Positions 8,412 to 16,491 are shown, counted from the stretch's first letter. The stretch is DNA of 47,875 nt from JBAZOB01 sp041648895 (GCA_041648895.1 JBAZOB010000008.1:1-47875), one strand, 5' to 3'. The notes: generated by a model not told the origin, from the sequence alone. Translations and numbers: made by a program.

Positions 8412-9188
8412 GTGGTGAAAAATGATTTTATTAAAATATGTTTTTTGTACAGCCGGTCAATGAATATCTATGGTGATCGGGGCAATATTATTTGTTTACA
8501 ACATAGAGCCTGGTGGCGAGGTAAAGATGTGGTATTGATGGAATATAACGTTGGGGACGCGGCATTATTTGATGATGTGGATTTGTTTTTCTTTGGTGGC
8601 GGACAGGATTTTCAGCAATTGGAAGTAGCCAAAGATTTATTAAAAATCGGTGACAAAATAAAAAATCAGGTGTTGCATAAAAAAGCGGTCATATTGTCTG
8701 TTTGTGGAGGTTTACAATTGCTGGCTAAATATTATCAGACTCGTGATGGTAATCGTATTGAAGGTATTGGCCTGTTTGATGCCTATACAGTGGCGGGTAA
8801 AGAGAGATTTATTGGCAATGTGGTGGTGGAGTCAGATCTGTTTGGGCCGGAAAAATTGTTGGTGGGTTTTGAAAATCATAGCGGACGTACTTACGCCAAT
8901 TGGCAAGTGGTCAAACCGTTGGGACGGGTAGTGGTGGGAGACGGCAATAACGGTGAAGATAAAACTGAGGGGATAGTATTTGAAAATGCGGTGGGTAGTT
9001 ATTTGCATGGTAGTTTGCTTCCCAAAAATCCTTGGTTGGCCGACTGGTTATTAGAGAAGGCATTTGCCAGAAGATATGGTGATTATCAATTAGCGGAGCT
9101 CGATGATGAAGTGGAGATTAGAGCCAATCGTGAAGTGGTTAGTTTGGCCAAAAAAGTGGGTCGGGTGAAAAATATTACGTCAAATTGA
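8412..9188 (+). CDS. gatD: Lipid II isoglutaminyl synthase, GatD glutaminase subunit
   Basis: A class I (CobB/CobQ-like) glutamine amidotransferase of 258 aa that releases ammonia from glutamine and passes it to MurT. The nucleophile is Cys98 in SVCGGLQLL, the histidine is His199 in GSYLHGSLL, and FENHSGRTY is another family landmark. It starts with GTG directly after the murT stop; a second GTG is the next codon, and GGGAGG at 8401-8406 serves either. It is an operon partner of murT. The last codons lie inside the left arm of the palindrome at 9182, so that element abuts or has trimmed the gene end. Confidence 0.92.
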   Translation: MVKNDFIKICFLYSRSMNIYGDRGNIICLQHRAWWRGKDVVLMEYNVGDAALFDDVDLFFFGGGQDFQQLEVAKDLLKIGDKIKNQVLHKKAVILSVCGGLQLLAKYYQTRDGNRIEGIGLFDAYTVAGKERFIGNVVVESDLFGPEKLLVGFENHSGRTYANWQVVKPLGRVVVGDGNNGEDKTEGIVFENAVGSYLHGSLLPKNPWLADWLLEKAFARRYGDYQLAELDDEVEIRANREVVSLAKKVGRVKNITSN

Positions 9189-9394
9189 TAATCAATAATT
9201 ACAAATTAGAAATTGGAAATTGAATTAGTCATATATCATTTATTTTAATTAATGGCAGCAAATGTATGGCCGGTGGTGTTAATGTAGATTTGTCTAATAA
9301 TGGTTAGTTTTATGGCTAGCCATATAATTAAAATAAATGATATATGACTAATTCAATTTCCAATTTCTAATTTGTAATTATTGATTATCAATTT
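9182..9394 (+). repeat. Core-loop hairpin family 2, copy 1 (69-bp perfect arms)
   Basis: Arms 9182-9250 and 9326-9394 match exactly over 69 bp. The loop (9251-9325) starts AATGGCAGCAAATG and ends GTTTTATGGCTAGCCATAT, both shared with the copy at 35837 while the arms differ. ATGGC and GCCAT extend the stem inward. The left arm contains the AATTACAAATTAG-type words seen in many gaps of this window. It overlaps the last seven bases of gatD. Confidence 0.9.
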
Positions 9395-9412
9395 ATTTGT
9401 TATGATGGATGT

Positions 9413-10264
9413 ATGAGAAAATATGTGACAATTGTGATTGGTATTTTGGTAGTGGTCGGAATTGGCTGGTTAATATATTATTTATTTTTTACTCCAAAAG
9501 CGCCGGAGTTGTTAGCTTGTAATCAGGGGTGTACTGATAACTCGCAGTGTCAGAGTGGGCATTGTTTTAATGGTTTTTGTCGTAATGCTGATTGTGAGAA
9601 CAGCGCTGATTGCCTTTGTCTGGTGGAGTCAAATGATGGAATAATTGTGCGCCAGGATTTTGCCGAGGATTTTCGAGATGGTGAGATTGATGATTTTTGG
9701 CAGTTTGACAATCATGGTAAAGATGCTAATTCATATCAGGTTGACTATATTAAAGAGCAATTGGTTTTAACCGCGATGGCGGGGACAAGCCAGTGGTCGA
9801 GCGATGATCTGGCGCCGACGTTGTATTTTTTGACTGATCGGAATTTTGAAATAACGGTCGAAATGGAATTTGATCCGCGGAGTGATTTTCAACACGCTGG
9901 TTTGGGTTTAATCAACCAAGCTACGGGCGAATGGGCGCGGGTGTCACGTTCATACGATTCACATTCGCTGCAGGACCCGCAAGATCAACCGAACACGGTC
10001 TATGTCATGGAAAAGAAAGTGGGAGCAGTGTTAAAGTATAAGCACGATAATTATCGGGATGTCCGGGTTTTTCTCCGAATGACACGTGAGAATGGATCGG
10101 CTACTTTTGCCTATAGTCGTGATCAAAAGGAATGGACGGTTTTGGATCAGGTTGATGTGACTGGCTATCCGGATGAGGTGGGAATATATTTATTTGCCTA
10201 TTCAACCAACCAAACCAGTATTGAGGCGATTTATAAATATATTGATTTTCAGGTGCTGGAATAA
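9413..10264 (+). CDS. Membrane-anchored surface protein with Cys-rich module and lectin-like domain
   Basis: Not a named family that I recognise. Of 283 aa, residues 4-26 form an N-terminal membrane anchor. Residues 36-69 hold eight cysteines (36, 40, 46, 51, 56, 61, 67, 69) in a compact knot-like module. The rest (about 75-283) is beta-rich, with words such as FEITVEMEF, HAGLGLI and WTVLDQV that recall the concanavalin-like DUF1349 fold. It probably sits outside the cell, anchored by the N-terminus, possibly binding sugars; that is inference. TATGAT at 9401-9406 is 7 bases before the ATG, so a nearly leaderless transcript is possible. Palindromes flank it on both sides. Confidence 0.72.
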   Translation: MRKYVTIVIGILVVVGIGWLIYYLFFTPKAPELLACNQGCTDNSQCQSGHCFNGFCRNADCENSADCLCLVESNDGIIVRQDFAEDFRDGEIDDFWQFDNHGKDANSYQVDYIKEQLVLTAMAGTSQWSSDDLAPTLYFLTDRNFEITVEMEFDPRSDFQHAGLGLINQATGEWARVSRSYDSHSLQDPQDQPNTVYVMEKKVGAVLKYKHDNYRDVRVFLRMTRENGSATFAYSRDQKEWTVLDQVDVTGYPDEVGIYLFAYSTNQTSIEAIYKYIDFQVLE

Positions 10265-10266
10265 TT

Positions 10267-10492
10267 AATTACAAATTTGACGAGTTGCATGAATTAAGAT
10301 TGTCATCCTGGAACCGAAAGGCGCCCTTGGCTCCACTTCGATATCCAGGATCCCCTAAAGTACAAAGGGGAGTATAAATATTAATAATGCTTAAGTGGTA
10401 AGGGGATCCTGGATAAGAAGCTCCGCCCTGGGCGGATTTCTTTCCAGGATGACAGTTTAATATTAATTCACACCACTCGTTAATTTGTAATT
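10267..10492. repeat. Nested palindrome with GTCATCCTGGAA inner arms
   Basis: Outer arms AATTACAAATTTGACGAG (from 10267) and its near complement ending TTGTAATT (10492) are imperfect. They carry the shared outer-arm word GAGTTGCATGAATTAA (10282-10297). Inside are GTCATCCTGGAA and its complement TTCCAGGATGAC, and further inside ATCCAGGATCCCC and GGGGATCCTGGAT. The inner part is more GC-rich than the surroundings and resembles palindromic repeats dispersed in many environmental genomes (recollection, not searched). No ORF is seen in this gap. Confidence 0.75.
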
Positions 10493-10531
10493 AAAAAGGA
10501 GGGTCGAGCTAATGGCTCGCGGAGGTTTTTT

Positions 10532-12088
10532 ATGTCGGATATGGTTTTATATCGAAAATACCGATCACAAAATTTTGATCAGATTGTAGGTCAAAAACAT
10601 ATTGTGACCACTTTAAAAAATGCTGTGAAAATACAGCAGGTGGGTCATGCTTATCTTTTTTCCGGTCCGCGAGGGGTGGGGAAAACATCAGTTGCCCGGA
10701 TCTTGTCACGGGCGGTTAATTGTGCTAATTTATCCGCCGATGGTAATCCGTGTAATCAATGTGATCACTGTTTATCTTTTATCCATCAGTCTTCTTTGGA
10801 TTTAATTGAAATCGATGCCGCGTCCCATCGGGGCATTGATAGTATTCGGTCTTTGCAAGAGGGGGTGGGATTTGCGCCAACTTATTCCAAGCGGAAGGTA
10901 TTTATCATCGATGAAGTGCACATGTTAACCAAAGAGGCCTTCAACGCTTTACTGAAGACTTTGGAGGAGCCACCCGCTCATGCCATATTTATTTTGGCCA
11001 CGACGGAATTGGAAAAAGTGCCGGAGACGATCGTGTCTCGTTGCCAACATTTCCATTTTACCCGTTTGTCCAATAGTGAAATTGTTAATCATTTAGTTGA
11101 TATCGCTGGTCGGGAAGGCAAAAAAATGGATTTGGCGGCAGCGGAGTTGGTGGCGGAGAGCGTGGGCGGTAGTGCCAGAGATGCATTGAGTGTTTTGGAA
11201 CAGCTGGTTTTGTTAACGGGTGAACAAATTGGTGTCAATGAAACGCGTAAAATTCTTGGACTGGTTGAGGAAAAAATTATTTTTACTATTTTGGAGCAGC
11301 TATTGGCTGGCGATGTTAAAACAGTCTTGCAGGTCTATTATGACCAAGTATATTCGCCGGGGACAGATGTGAGGCGTTTTATGTCGTCTTGGCAGGCGTT
11401 TTTGCGACAATTACTCTTGGTCAAAGACGGAATTGGTGGGGGTGGACAAAATTGGTCAAGTCTGGTGAAAAAAATCGGAGTGGCTGAAATAGTTAAGATG
11501 CTGGATATTTTGACTGCAGTCCAGGCTCAGAAATATGAAATTGATTCGTTGTATTTTGAGGTTTTTGTTAACAAAGTTATTTTGGCATTTGCGCCAGTAG
11601 ATAAAGATCATGTGGATAAAGTTGTTTTGGAGACCAAAGCGATGGAGCCGGAGCGAAAAGAATTAGCCAGCAATGAAATTGAAAACAAAACTGATCATAA
11701 AATTGATAGTGAAATTGATATCGAAATGATAAAAAATAAATGGCCGGAATATGTGAAAACAGTGAATGATGAGAAAGCGGTTTTGGGTTCAATTTTACGT
11801 ACGGGTGTGGTGCGGGGCTGGAAAGATGGTTTGCTGGTGTTGGCTGTGCCGTTTACCTTTCACCGGCAGCAGTTGAATGAGATTAATAATCGGAATTTAT
11901 TGCAGACAATTTTTCATCGATTGTTTGGAAAAAATATTGGTTTTAGAATCGAGGTGAGTGACAATAAAGATGATATGGTCAAGAAGAAAGAAGCTATGAT
12001 GAAGGATATGGAAAATAAAGTTGATATGGCCACCGGGCAAAATATGGTTAAAGATGTAATTGATATTTTTGGGGGAGAGGTTACGTAA
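10532..12088 (+). CDS. dnaX: DNA polymerase III subunit gamma/tau
   Basis: ATPase of the clamp-loader complex that puts the sliding clamp on DNA. The 518 residues show Walker A GPRGVGKTS (about 45-53), a four-cysteine zinc site starting at CANLSADGNPCNQCDHC, Walker B IIDEVHML with the following NALLKTLEEPP, and the sensor segment LATTELEKVP. The C-terminal third is charged and helical, as in tau. The ATG at 10532 has GGAGG at 10521-10525, and a small stem (CGAGC with GCTCG) lies just upstream. dnaB follows after one base, so two replication proteins share an operon. Confidence 0.94.
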   Translation: MSDMVLYRKYRSQNFDQIVGQKHIVTTLKNAVKIQQVGHAYLFSGPRGVGKTSVARILSRAVNCANLSADGNPCNQCDHCLSFIHQSSLDLIEIDAASHRGIDSIRSLQEGVGFAPTYSKRKVFIIDEVHMLTKEAFNALLKTLEEPPAHAIFILATTELEKVPETIVSRCQHFHFTRLSNSEIVNHLVDIAGREGKKMDLAAAELVAESVGGSARDALSVLEQLVLLTGEQIGVNETRKILGLVEEKIIFTILEQLLAGDVKTVLQVYYDQVYSPGTDVRRFMSSWQAFLRQLLLVKDGIGGGGQNWSSLVKKIGVAEIVKMLDILTAVQAQKYEIDSLYFEVFVNKVILAFAPVDKDHVDKVVLETKAMEPERKELASNEIENKTDHKIDSEIDIEMIKNKWPEYVKTVNDEKAVLGSILRTGVVRGWKDGLLVLAVPFTFHRQQLNEINNRNLLQTIFHRLFGKNIGFRIEVSDNKDDMVKKKEAMMKDMENKVDMATGQNMVKDVIDIFGGEVT

Positions 12089-12089
12089 G

Positions 12090-13436
12090 ATGGATAACAA
12101 TCGGGATAATAAATTGAAGTTACCACCGCAAAACCTGGAGGCTGAACAATCCTTGTTGGGGGCCTTATTGATTGATCAGAATTCGGTGATTAAAGTGTCG
12201 GATTTGGTTCAGCCGCGTGATTTCTACAAAAATGCCCACCGATTGATATGTGAAAAAATATTTGAGTTGTATGAGAAACGCGAACCAGTAGATTTAGTGA
12301 CCATTACGGAACTTTTGGAGAGAGGTGGACAGTTAGAGGTGGTGGGGGGAGCATCATATTTATCGAGTTTAGTAAATGGGGTGCCTTCGGCGGCCCACGT
12401 AGTTTCTTATGCCAATATTGTGCGACAAAAAGCCATATTGCGGTCTCTGATTTCAGTTTCCTCCCGGATAAGTCAGATGGCCTATGATGAAAATGAAGAT
12501 GTGGAAATAATTTTGGATCGGGCTGAGCAGAGTTTGTTTTCCATATCCAGAGTGGTGGGGGACCAAAATTTTGTGGTAATTAGAGATGTATTGATAAATT
12601 CATTTGAAAGAATTGATCAATTGCATAAAAATAAAGGTCAGGTTCGGGGCGTGCCGACCGGGATCAAGGGTTTGGATCATCTGTTATCCGGTTTGCAAAG
12701 AAGTGATTTGGTAATTTTAGCGGCCCGGCCCAGTATGGGTAAAACTTCTTTGGCCATGAATATTGCTCAATATGTCGCGGTGGAAAAGAAAATTCCGGTG
12801 GCGATATATAGTTTGGAAATGTCAAAAGAGCAGTTGGTGGATCGTTTAATATGTGGTGAGGCCGGTTTGGATTCGTGGAAGTTGCGAACTGGGAACCTAA
12901 ATGAGGCTGATTTTGAAAAATTACAGTTGGCGATGGGGTCACTCAGTGAGGCGCCTTTGTATATCGATGATACGCCGGCTTTAAATGTGGTGGAAGTGCG
13001 GGCTAAGGCGCGACGTCTTCATGCCGAGGTAGGGTTGGGGTTGGTGGTGGTTGATTATTTACAATTATTGGAAGGGCGTTCGGCCAACGTTGATAACCGA
13101 GTGCAAGTTATTTCGGAGATTTCGCGTTCGCTGAAAGCGTTGGCGCGGGAGTTGGATCTACCGGTGATGGCTTTGTCGCAGTTATCTCGAGCGGTTGAAT
13201 CGCGGCCGGATAAGCGACCATTGTTGTCGGATCTAAGAGAGAGTGGTTCTATTGAACAAGATGCCGATGTAGTGATGTTTTTGTATCGGGAAGATTATTA
13301 TGATCGGGATACGGAAAGAAAGCATATGGCTGATGTTTTAGTGCGTAAACATCGCAACGGTCCGATTGGTGACGTGGAGTTATTTTTTGTGCCGGAATAT
13401 ATGCGTTTTCGTGATGTGGATAAACAGCATGGTTGA
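12090..13436 (+). CDS. dnaB: Replicative DNA helicase
   Basis: Hexameric helicase that unwinds DNA at the fork. The 448-aa protein has the N-terminal helical domain opening PPQNLEAEQSLLGALL, then a RecA-type ATPase with Walker A ARPSMGKTSLA, the segment VVVDYLQLL and the late motif ESGSIEQDADVVMFLYRE. No intein is present. The frame stays open upstream to a TTG at 12060, but the ATG at 12090 has a good GGGGGAGAGG site and only one base separates it from the dnaX stop, so I place the start there. A GC-rich palindrome follows the gene. Confidence 0.95.
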   Translation: MDNNRDNKLKLPPQNLEAEQSLLGALLIDQNSVIKVSDLVQPRDFYKNAHRLICEKIFELYEKREPVDLVTITELLERGGQLEVVGGASYLSSLVNGVPSAAHVVSYANIVRQKAILRSLISVSSRISQMAYDENEDVEIILDRAEQSLFSISRVVGDQNFVVIRDVLINSFERIDQLHKNKGQVRGVPTGIKGLDHLLSGLQRSDLVILAARPSMGKTSLAMNIAQYVAVEKKIPVAIYSLEMSKEQLVDRLICGEAGLDSWKLRTGNLNEADFEKLQLAMGSLSEAPLYIDDTPALNVVEVRAKARRLHAEVGLGLVVVDYLQLLEGRSANVDNRVQVISEISRSLKALARELDLPVMALSQLSRAVESRPDKRPLLSDLRESGSIEQDADVVMFLYREDYYDRDTERKHMADVLVRKHRNGPIGDVELFFVPEYMRFRDVDKQHG

Positions 13437-13450
13437 AAAATTACCAATGA

Positions 13451-13601
13451 CAATATTGTAGGGGCGGGTTTGTAACCCGCCCTCGGGCATTTATGCCCGA
13501 CGTCCGAGTTACCGCCCGTATTATTGCAATCATCACCATTCACATGGTTATGGATTGGCGCGCGATCATGGGCGGGTTACAAACCCGCCCCTACAATATT
13601 G
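13451..13601. repeat. GC-rich palindrome with 32-bp perfect arms (GGGGCGGGTTT type)
   Basis: Arms 13451-13482 and 13570-13601 are exact complements, and each arm is itself a hairpin (GGGCGGGTT-TGT-AACCCGCCC). A third hairpin lies between them (CGGGCAT-TT-ATGCCCG). The GC content is far above the AT-rich surroundings. Repeats beginning TAGGGGCGGG are, from memory, spread across many unrelated environmental genomes, so this is probably a mobile palindromic repeat. The 80 bases after it hold no clear promoter or gene. Confidence 0.8.
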
Positions 13602-13682
13602 CAATTTGTATTTTTTTTTAACCATTTAAATAAAAACCTGATATATTAGTTATGTGTATGGTTTTAATAATAATTATGGTTT

Positions 13683-14309
13683 GTGAGTGATATCAAAGAA
13701 AAGTCTGGCCAGAATTATCTGGGGTTAATGAATTTATCGGCAAACTTTAAGAAGAGCTTGTTTGAGTTATTGTATTATTATCAGTATTTAAATAAGATTT
13801 TAACCGATAAATACAAATTAAGATTTGCGCCGGAAAAATTAAGCGGGGTGATGGGGGCGTTGTCGACTCGTAATGATTATATTGATCAAGGTTGTGAGGC
13901 AGCTCGATTGCTGATTGGGGGGAGTTTTGAAGAGCAGACTAATTTTTTTGAAAATTTTGATTTTGGTCAGTTGGATAAAATTGTATCAGAATTTAAGAAA
14001 GTGGTGACAGATATTCAAAATCAACCCAATATCAGTTGGGTGGTGGTATTTTTTATTTGGCTAAGATACGCGGCCTGGCGCCGTTGGTTATTTGTTTTTG
14101 CTAAGTCTTTTTTGTGGTTATTTTTGTTTCTGTCGATATTGTATTTTTTTGTCACCACTGATTTGGGGCGGCAATTAGCGTGGAGTTTTTTAGATGTTTA
14201 CAGCGCGATCGTGAGGATATTGATGGTAGTGTTGTTAATGGTGGCGGTGGTATTGATTATTGGGGTAGTCAGTTTCATGTATTTTGAGGGTAAAAGTCGG
14301 CAGAAATAA
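13683..14309 (+). CDS. Hypothetical protein with C-terminal membrane helices
   Basis: Not recognised. It has 208 aa. The N-terminal 115 residues are soluble, helical and without obvious motifs. Then come at least two strongly hydrophobic segments (about 115-160 and 175-203) separated by a basic stretch (RYAAWRRWLF) and a short DLGRQ loop. It starts at GTG; no ATG is in frame nearby and no ribosome site stands out. It precedes yjbQ and lspA closely enough to share their transcript. Confidence 0.65.
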   Translation: MSDIKEKSGQNYLGLMNLSANFKKSLFELLYYYQYLNKILTDKYKLRFAPEKLSGVMGALSTRNDYIDQGCEAARLLIGGSFEEQTNFFENFDFGQLDKIVSEFKKVVTDIQNQPNISWVVVFFIWLRYAAWRRWLFVFAKSFLWLFLFLSILYFFVTTDLGRQLAWSFLDVYSAIVRILMVVLLMVAVVLIIGVVSFMYFEGKSRQK

Positions 14310-14331
14310 TGGGGAGATTAAAAATATTATT

Positions 14332-14745
14332 ATGATTGAAACTAAACAGTTATTATTTGAATCGGAAGGACCATTTGGTTTAGTCAATTTGACCGATGAC
14401 GTTAAATCTTTGATCCGTAATGGTCAGATTGAGAATGGTGTGATTAATATTTATTCACATGGATCAACGACCGGGGTGGTGGTTTTGGGAGGAGAAGAAG
14501 GTTTGGAAGAAGATTTTATTAATATGATGAAAAGATTGGTTCCGGATGGCGATTATGCTCATGATCAAAAAACCGCGACCAACAATGGAGTGGCTCATTT
14601 GCGCTCAACTTTGGCTGGTACGGGAGTGACGATACCTTTCGCGCGAAAAAGAATTTATTTGGGTATGTTCCAACAAATCTATTTTATTGATTTTGATTTT
14701 GTTAAACGAGAAAGAGAAGTAATTGTACAATTAATGGGGGAGTGA
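14332..14745 (+). CDS. yjbQ: YjbQ/UPF0047 family protein
   Basis: A small beta-rich protein (138 aa) of the UPF0047 family; some members have weak thiamine-phosphate synthase activity but the true role is unsettled. Family landmarks are the histidine in NIYSHGSTTGVVV, the DGDYAHD segment and LAGTGVTIPF with the closing YLGMFQQIYFIDFD. The frame is open to a TTG at 14284, but that would overlap the previous gene. The ATG at 14332 gives the usual family length. lspA begins 2 bases after its stop, or overlaps it if the GTG start is used. Confidence 0.85.
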   Translation: MIETKQLLFESEGPFGLVNLTDDVKSLIRNGQIENGVINIYSHGSTTGVVVLGGEEGLEEDFINMMKRLVPDGDYAHDQKTATNNGVAHLRSTLAGTGVTIPFARKRIYLGMFQQIYFIDFDFVKREREVIVQLMGE

Positions 14746-14747
14746 GC

Positions 14748-15212
14748 ATGGGAATTTTCCAGCGAGCATGGAAGACTAGAGTATGGTGGTGGGGTGGCGT
14801 GTTGATGCTATTGGATCGGATAATCAAATATTTATTTGTTGATCAGTATGTAGATAAGTTTGATGTATTTTCTTGGTTGCGGCTGGAATTGAGATTGAAT
14901 GATGGTTTGGCTTTTGGTTTGCTCTCGGGTCATGGTTTGATTATTTCGCTATTGGGCATTATAATATTTTTATATTTCCTTTGGCGTTATCATGATTTTT
15001 TTAGTCAGTCAGTTTTAAGCCAAATCGGAGTGTCATTGGTTTTGGGTGGCGCGTTGTCGAATTTGTGGGATCGGTTCGTGTATAATGGATATGTGATTGA
15101 TTATATTAACCTGACTTTTTACAGCGTTTTTAATCTGGCTGACGTGGGAATTGTAATTGGTTTGTTGGTCATGACTGTTTTTTTGCTGTCGAATCAATCA
15201 TCAGGGGAATGA
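14748..15212 (+). CDS. lspA: Lipoprotein signal peptidase II
   Basis: Membrane aspartyl protease that removes the signal peptide from lipidated prolipoproteins, acting after Lgt. It has four membrane helices and the family boxes LRLNDGLAFGLL, GGALSNLWDRF followed by GYVIDYI (first catalytic Asp) and VFNLADVGI (second catalytic Asp). About 154 aa is normal. I chose the ATG at 14748 because GGGGGAG ends 6 bases before it; the GTG at 14742 is also possible. The tRNA-Gln gene follows 7 bases after the stop, so the tRNA may be released from the same transcript. Confidence 0.93.
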   Translation: MGIFQRAWKTRVWWWGGVLMLLDRIIKYLFVDQYVDKFDVFSWLRLELRLNDGLAFGLLSGHGLIISLLGIIIFLYFLWRYHDFFSQSVLSQIGVSLVLGGALSNLWDRFVYNGYVIDYINLTFYSVFNLADVGIVIGLLVMTVFLLSNQSSGE

Positions 15213-15219
15213 AGTTAAT

Positions 15220-15290
15220 TGCCGGGTCGTCTAATGGTAGGACAGCGGCCTTTGAAGCCGTCGATCCTGGTTCGAGTCCAGGCCCGGCAG
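15220..15290 (+). tRNA. tRNA-Gln (UUG)
   Basis: Acceptor TGCCGGG pairs perfectly with CCCGGCA, giving the U1-A72 pair typical of bacterial tRNA-Gln, with discriminator G. The anticodon loop CTTTGAA gives UUG, and the T arm is CCTGG-TTCGAGT-CCAGG. CCA is not encoded. The long reading frame crossing this tRNA is spurious. Confidence 0.94.
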
Positions 15291-15296
15291 TTTTAA

Positions 15297-15325
15297 AAAC
15301 GCCAGTTTTAAGCTGGTGTTTTTTT
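15297..15325 (+). terminator. Intrinsic terminator after tRNA-Gln
   Basis: ACGCCAG and CTGGTGT enclose TTTTAAG, followed by a run of T. It ends the lspA/tRNA-Gln unit. Confidence 0.8.
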
Positions 15326-15364
15326 ATTTTGGCAATATTTACTTTTGCTATATCTTATGATAAC

Positions 15365-15394
15365 TTAATTTATAGATTAGAATTTATTTATAAT
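15365..15394 (+). promoter_or_regulatory. Possible sigma70 promoter for the 67-aa protein
   Basis: A perfect TATAAT (15389-15394) has TTAATT (15365-15370) 18 bases upstream. Transcription would begin near 15401, leaving a short leader that carries the AAGGAG ribosome site. Confidence 0.5.
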
Positions 15395-15415
15395 AAGTCA
15401 AAAAAAGGAGTTAAG

Positions 15416-15619
15416 ATGGCTTATAGTCAAAAGAATAGTAAAGGACAAACTTACTATTTGCATTCTAAAGAAGTGATTTTAAAGGGTGGTCGACCACAAA
15501 CTATTTATTTCTTCGCCAAAGAAGAAAAGAGTGAAGGTGGTTTGGGTGCCGTGCCGGCAGCTTATGAAGTGTCAGAGAATAGCCGAACGGGCTTATTGTT
15601 TTTGCGTAAGAAAAAATAA
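15416..15619 (+). CDS. Small basic protein, conserved-looking, unknown function
   Basis: A 67-aa protein with a good AAAGGAG site before its ATG. It opens MAYSQKNSKGQTYYLHSKEV and ends in a basic tail (LLFLRKKK). The middle reads GGRPQTIYFF and GGLGAVPAAYEV. I recall similar small proteins, without assigned function, in CPR genomes. No membrane segment. The open frame extends upstream through the tRNA-Gln gene, but that extension is not credible. It has its own probable promoter after the terminator. Confidence 0.75.
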   Translation: MAYSQKNSKGQTYYLHSKEVILKGGRPQTIYFFAKEEKSEGGLGAVPAAYEVSENSRTGLLFLRKKK

Positions 15620-15635
15620 GACTAGTTAACAAATC

Positions 15636-15755
15636 ATGAAAAAACAGGTTTTTGATTCAAAATTTTGGAGTAATTGGTTTTTGCCAATATTATCATTAAT
15701 TATTTTATTGGTAGCGATGATTTTGTTTATCCTAAGTTTTCGTGGTTTGTTCTAG
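15636..15755 (+). CDS. Small single-pass membrane protein (39 aa)
   Basis: ATG at 15636, 16 bases after the previous stop. The peptide begins MKKQVFDSKFWSNWF, then about 20 hydrophobic residues (LPILSLIILLVAMILFIL), then SFRGLF. A short amphipathic head plus one helix is a common small membrane protein design. The ribosome site is weak, so translation may be coupled to the preceding gene. lemA begins 26 bases later. Unknown function. Confidence 0.5.
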   Translation: MKKQVFDSKFWSNWFLPILSLIILLVAMILFILSFRGLF

Positions 15756-15781
15756 TGTTATTAAATTGACAAGGAGAAATT

Positions 15782-16357
15782 ATGTTATTTTTTTGGCTAG
15801 TACTTTTGGTGATTGTGGTAGTGGTGGTGTTGTGGGTAGTAGCAGTTTATAACGGTTTAATAAAACAAAAGAATCGAGTGGACGAGGCTTGGAGCGATAT
15901 CGATGTTCAGCTCAAACGTCGTTACAGCCTTATTCCTAACTTAGTCGAAACGGTGAAAGGTTATGCCAAACATGAAGAAGGCGTATTTTCCAAAGTAACC
16001 GAGGCGCGAACCCGAGCCATGGAGGCCAAAGGTGATCCCAAGGAATCGGCTGCCGCGGAACGCGATTTGTCTGGTACTTTAAAAACGTTGTTTGCTGTGG
16101 CGGAGAATTATCCGGAGTTAAAAGCTAATCAGAATTTTTTGTCACTGCAACAAGAGTTAGCGGATACCGAGGACAAGATTCAGGCTTCCCGGCGCTTTTA
16201 CAATGGCAATGTGCGAGATTTCAATACAGCTATCGAAATATTTCCCAATAATTTACTGGCGGGCATGTTTGGTTTTAGTAAAAGGCAGCTGTATGAGATT
16301 GAGGATGATAAGGAGCGCGAGGACGTAAAAGTTGATTTTGGCTCTCAGGACAAATAA
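15782..16357 (+). CDS. lemA: LemA family protein
   Basis: A membrane-anchored helical protein of 191 aa and unknown biochemical role, often encoded next to HtpX-type proteases as here. Residues 1-25 form the N-terminal anchor. Family landmarks are YNGLIKQKNRVDEAWSDIDV, then LKRRYSLIPNLVETVKGYA, the helical segment ENYPELKANQNFLSLQQELA and the end region IFPNNLLAGMFGF. The ribosome site AAGGAG sits 6 bases before the ATG. An intrinsic terminator follows, so htpX is separately transcribed from its own promoter. Confidence 0.93.
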   Translation: MLFFWLVLLVIVVVVVLWVVAVYNGLIKQKNRVDEAWSDIDVQLKRRYSLIPNLVETVKGYAKHEEGVFSKVTEARTRAMEAKGDPKESAAAERDLSGTLKTLFAVAENYPELKANQNFLSLQQELADTEDKIQASRRFYNGNVRDFNTAIEIFPNNLLAGMFGFSKRQLYEIEDDKEREDVKVDFGSQDK

Positions 16358-16379
16358 GTTGATCTTAAGTTTTTTTAGA

Positions 16380-16412
16380 AGAGAGGTAGTTTTGTCTATC
16401 TCTCTTTTTTAT
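16380..16412 (+). terminator. Intrinsic terminator after lemA
   Basis: AGAGAGGTAG and CTATCTCTCT (one G-T pair) enclose TTTTGT, followed by a T-run. Clear stem and tail. Confidence 0.82.
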
Positions 16413-16413
16413 T

Positions 16414-16441
16414 TTGTTAATAATGTATTAAATAATATAAT
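16414..16441 (+). promoter_or_regulatory. Probable sigma70 promoter of htpX
   Basis: TTGTTA (16414-16419), a 16-bp spacer and a perfect TATAAT (16436-16441). Expected start near 16449, giving a leader of about 43 bases before the htpX ATG. Confidence 0.6.
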
Positions 16442-16491
16442 TAGATAAACAACTTATTGATAAAATTATCAATTAGATAAAAATATATTGT

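Noticed and set aside
10512..10531. Stem CGAGC/GCTCG before dnaX as a small SRP RNA
   Set aside because: The conserved SRP RNA tetraloop motif is absent and the stem is far too short.
11465..11490. A-run in dnaX (GTGAAAAAAATC) as a programmed frameshift site making a gamma subunit
   Set aside because: Both shifted frames stop within a few codons, but the product would end inside domain III, too short for a gamma-like protein. No stimulating hairpin is apparent. A similar A-run lies at 11118.
14284..14331. TTG start at 14284 for the yjbQ gene
   Set aside because: It would overlap the preceding gene and exceed the family length; the ATG at 14332 fits.
15209..15415. Open frame extending the 67-aa protein upstream to 15209
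   Set aside because: It reads straight through the tRNA-Gln gene and its terminator; the ATG at 15416 has a strong ribosome site.
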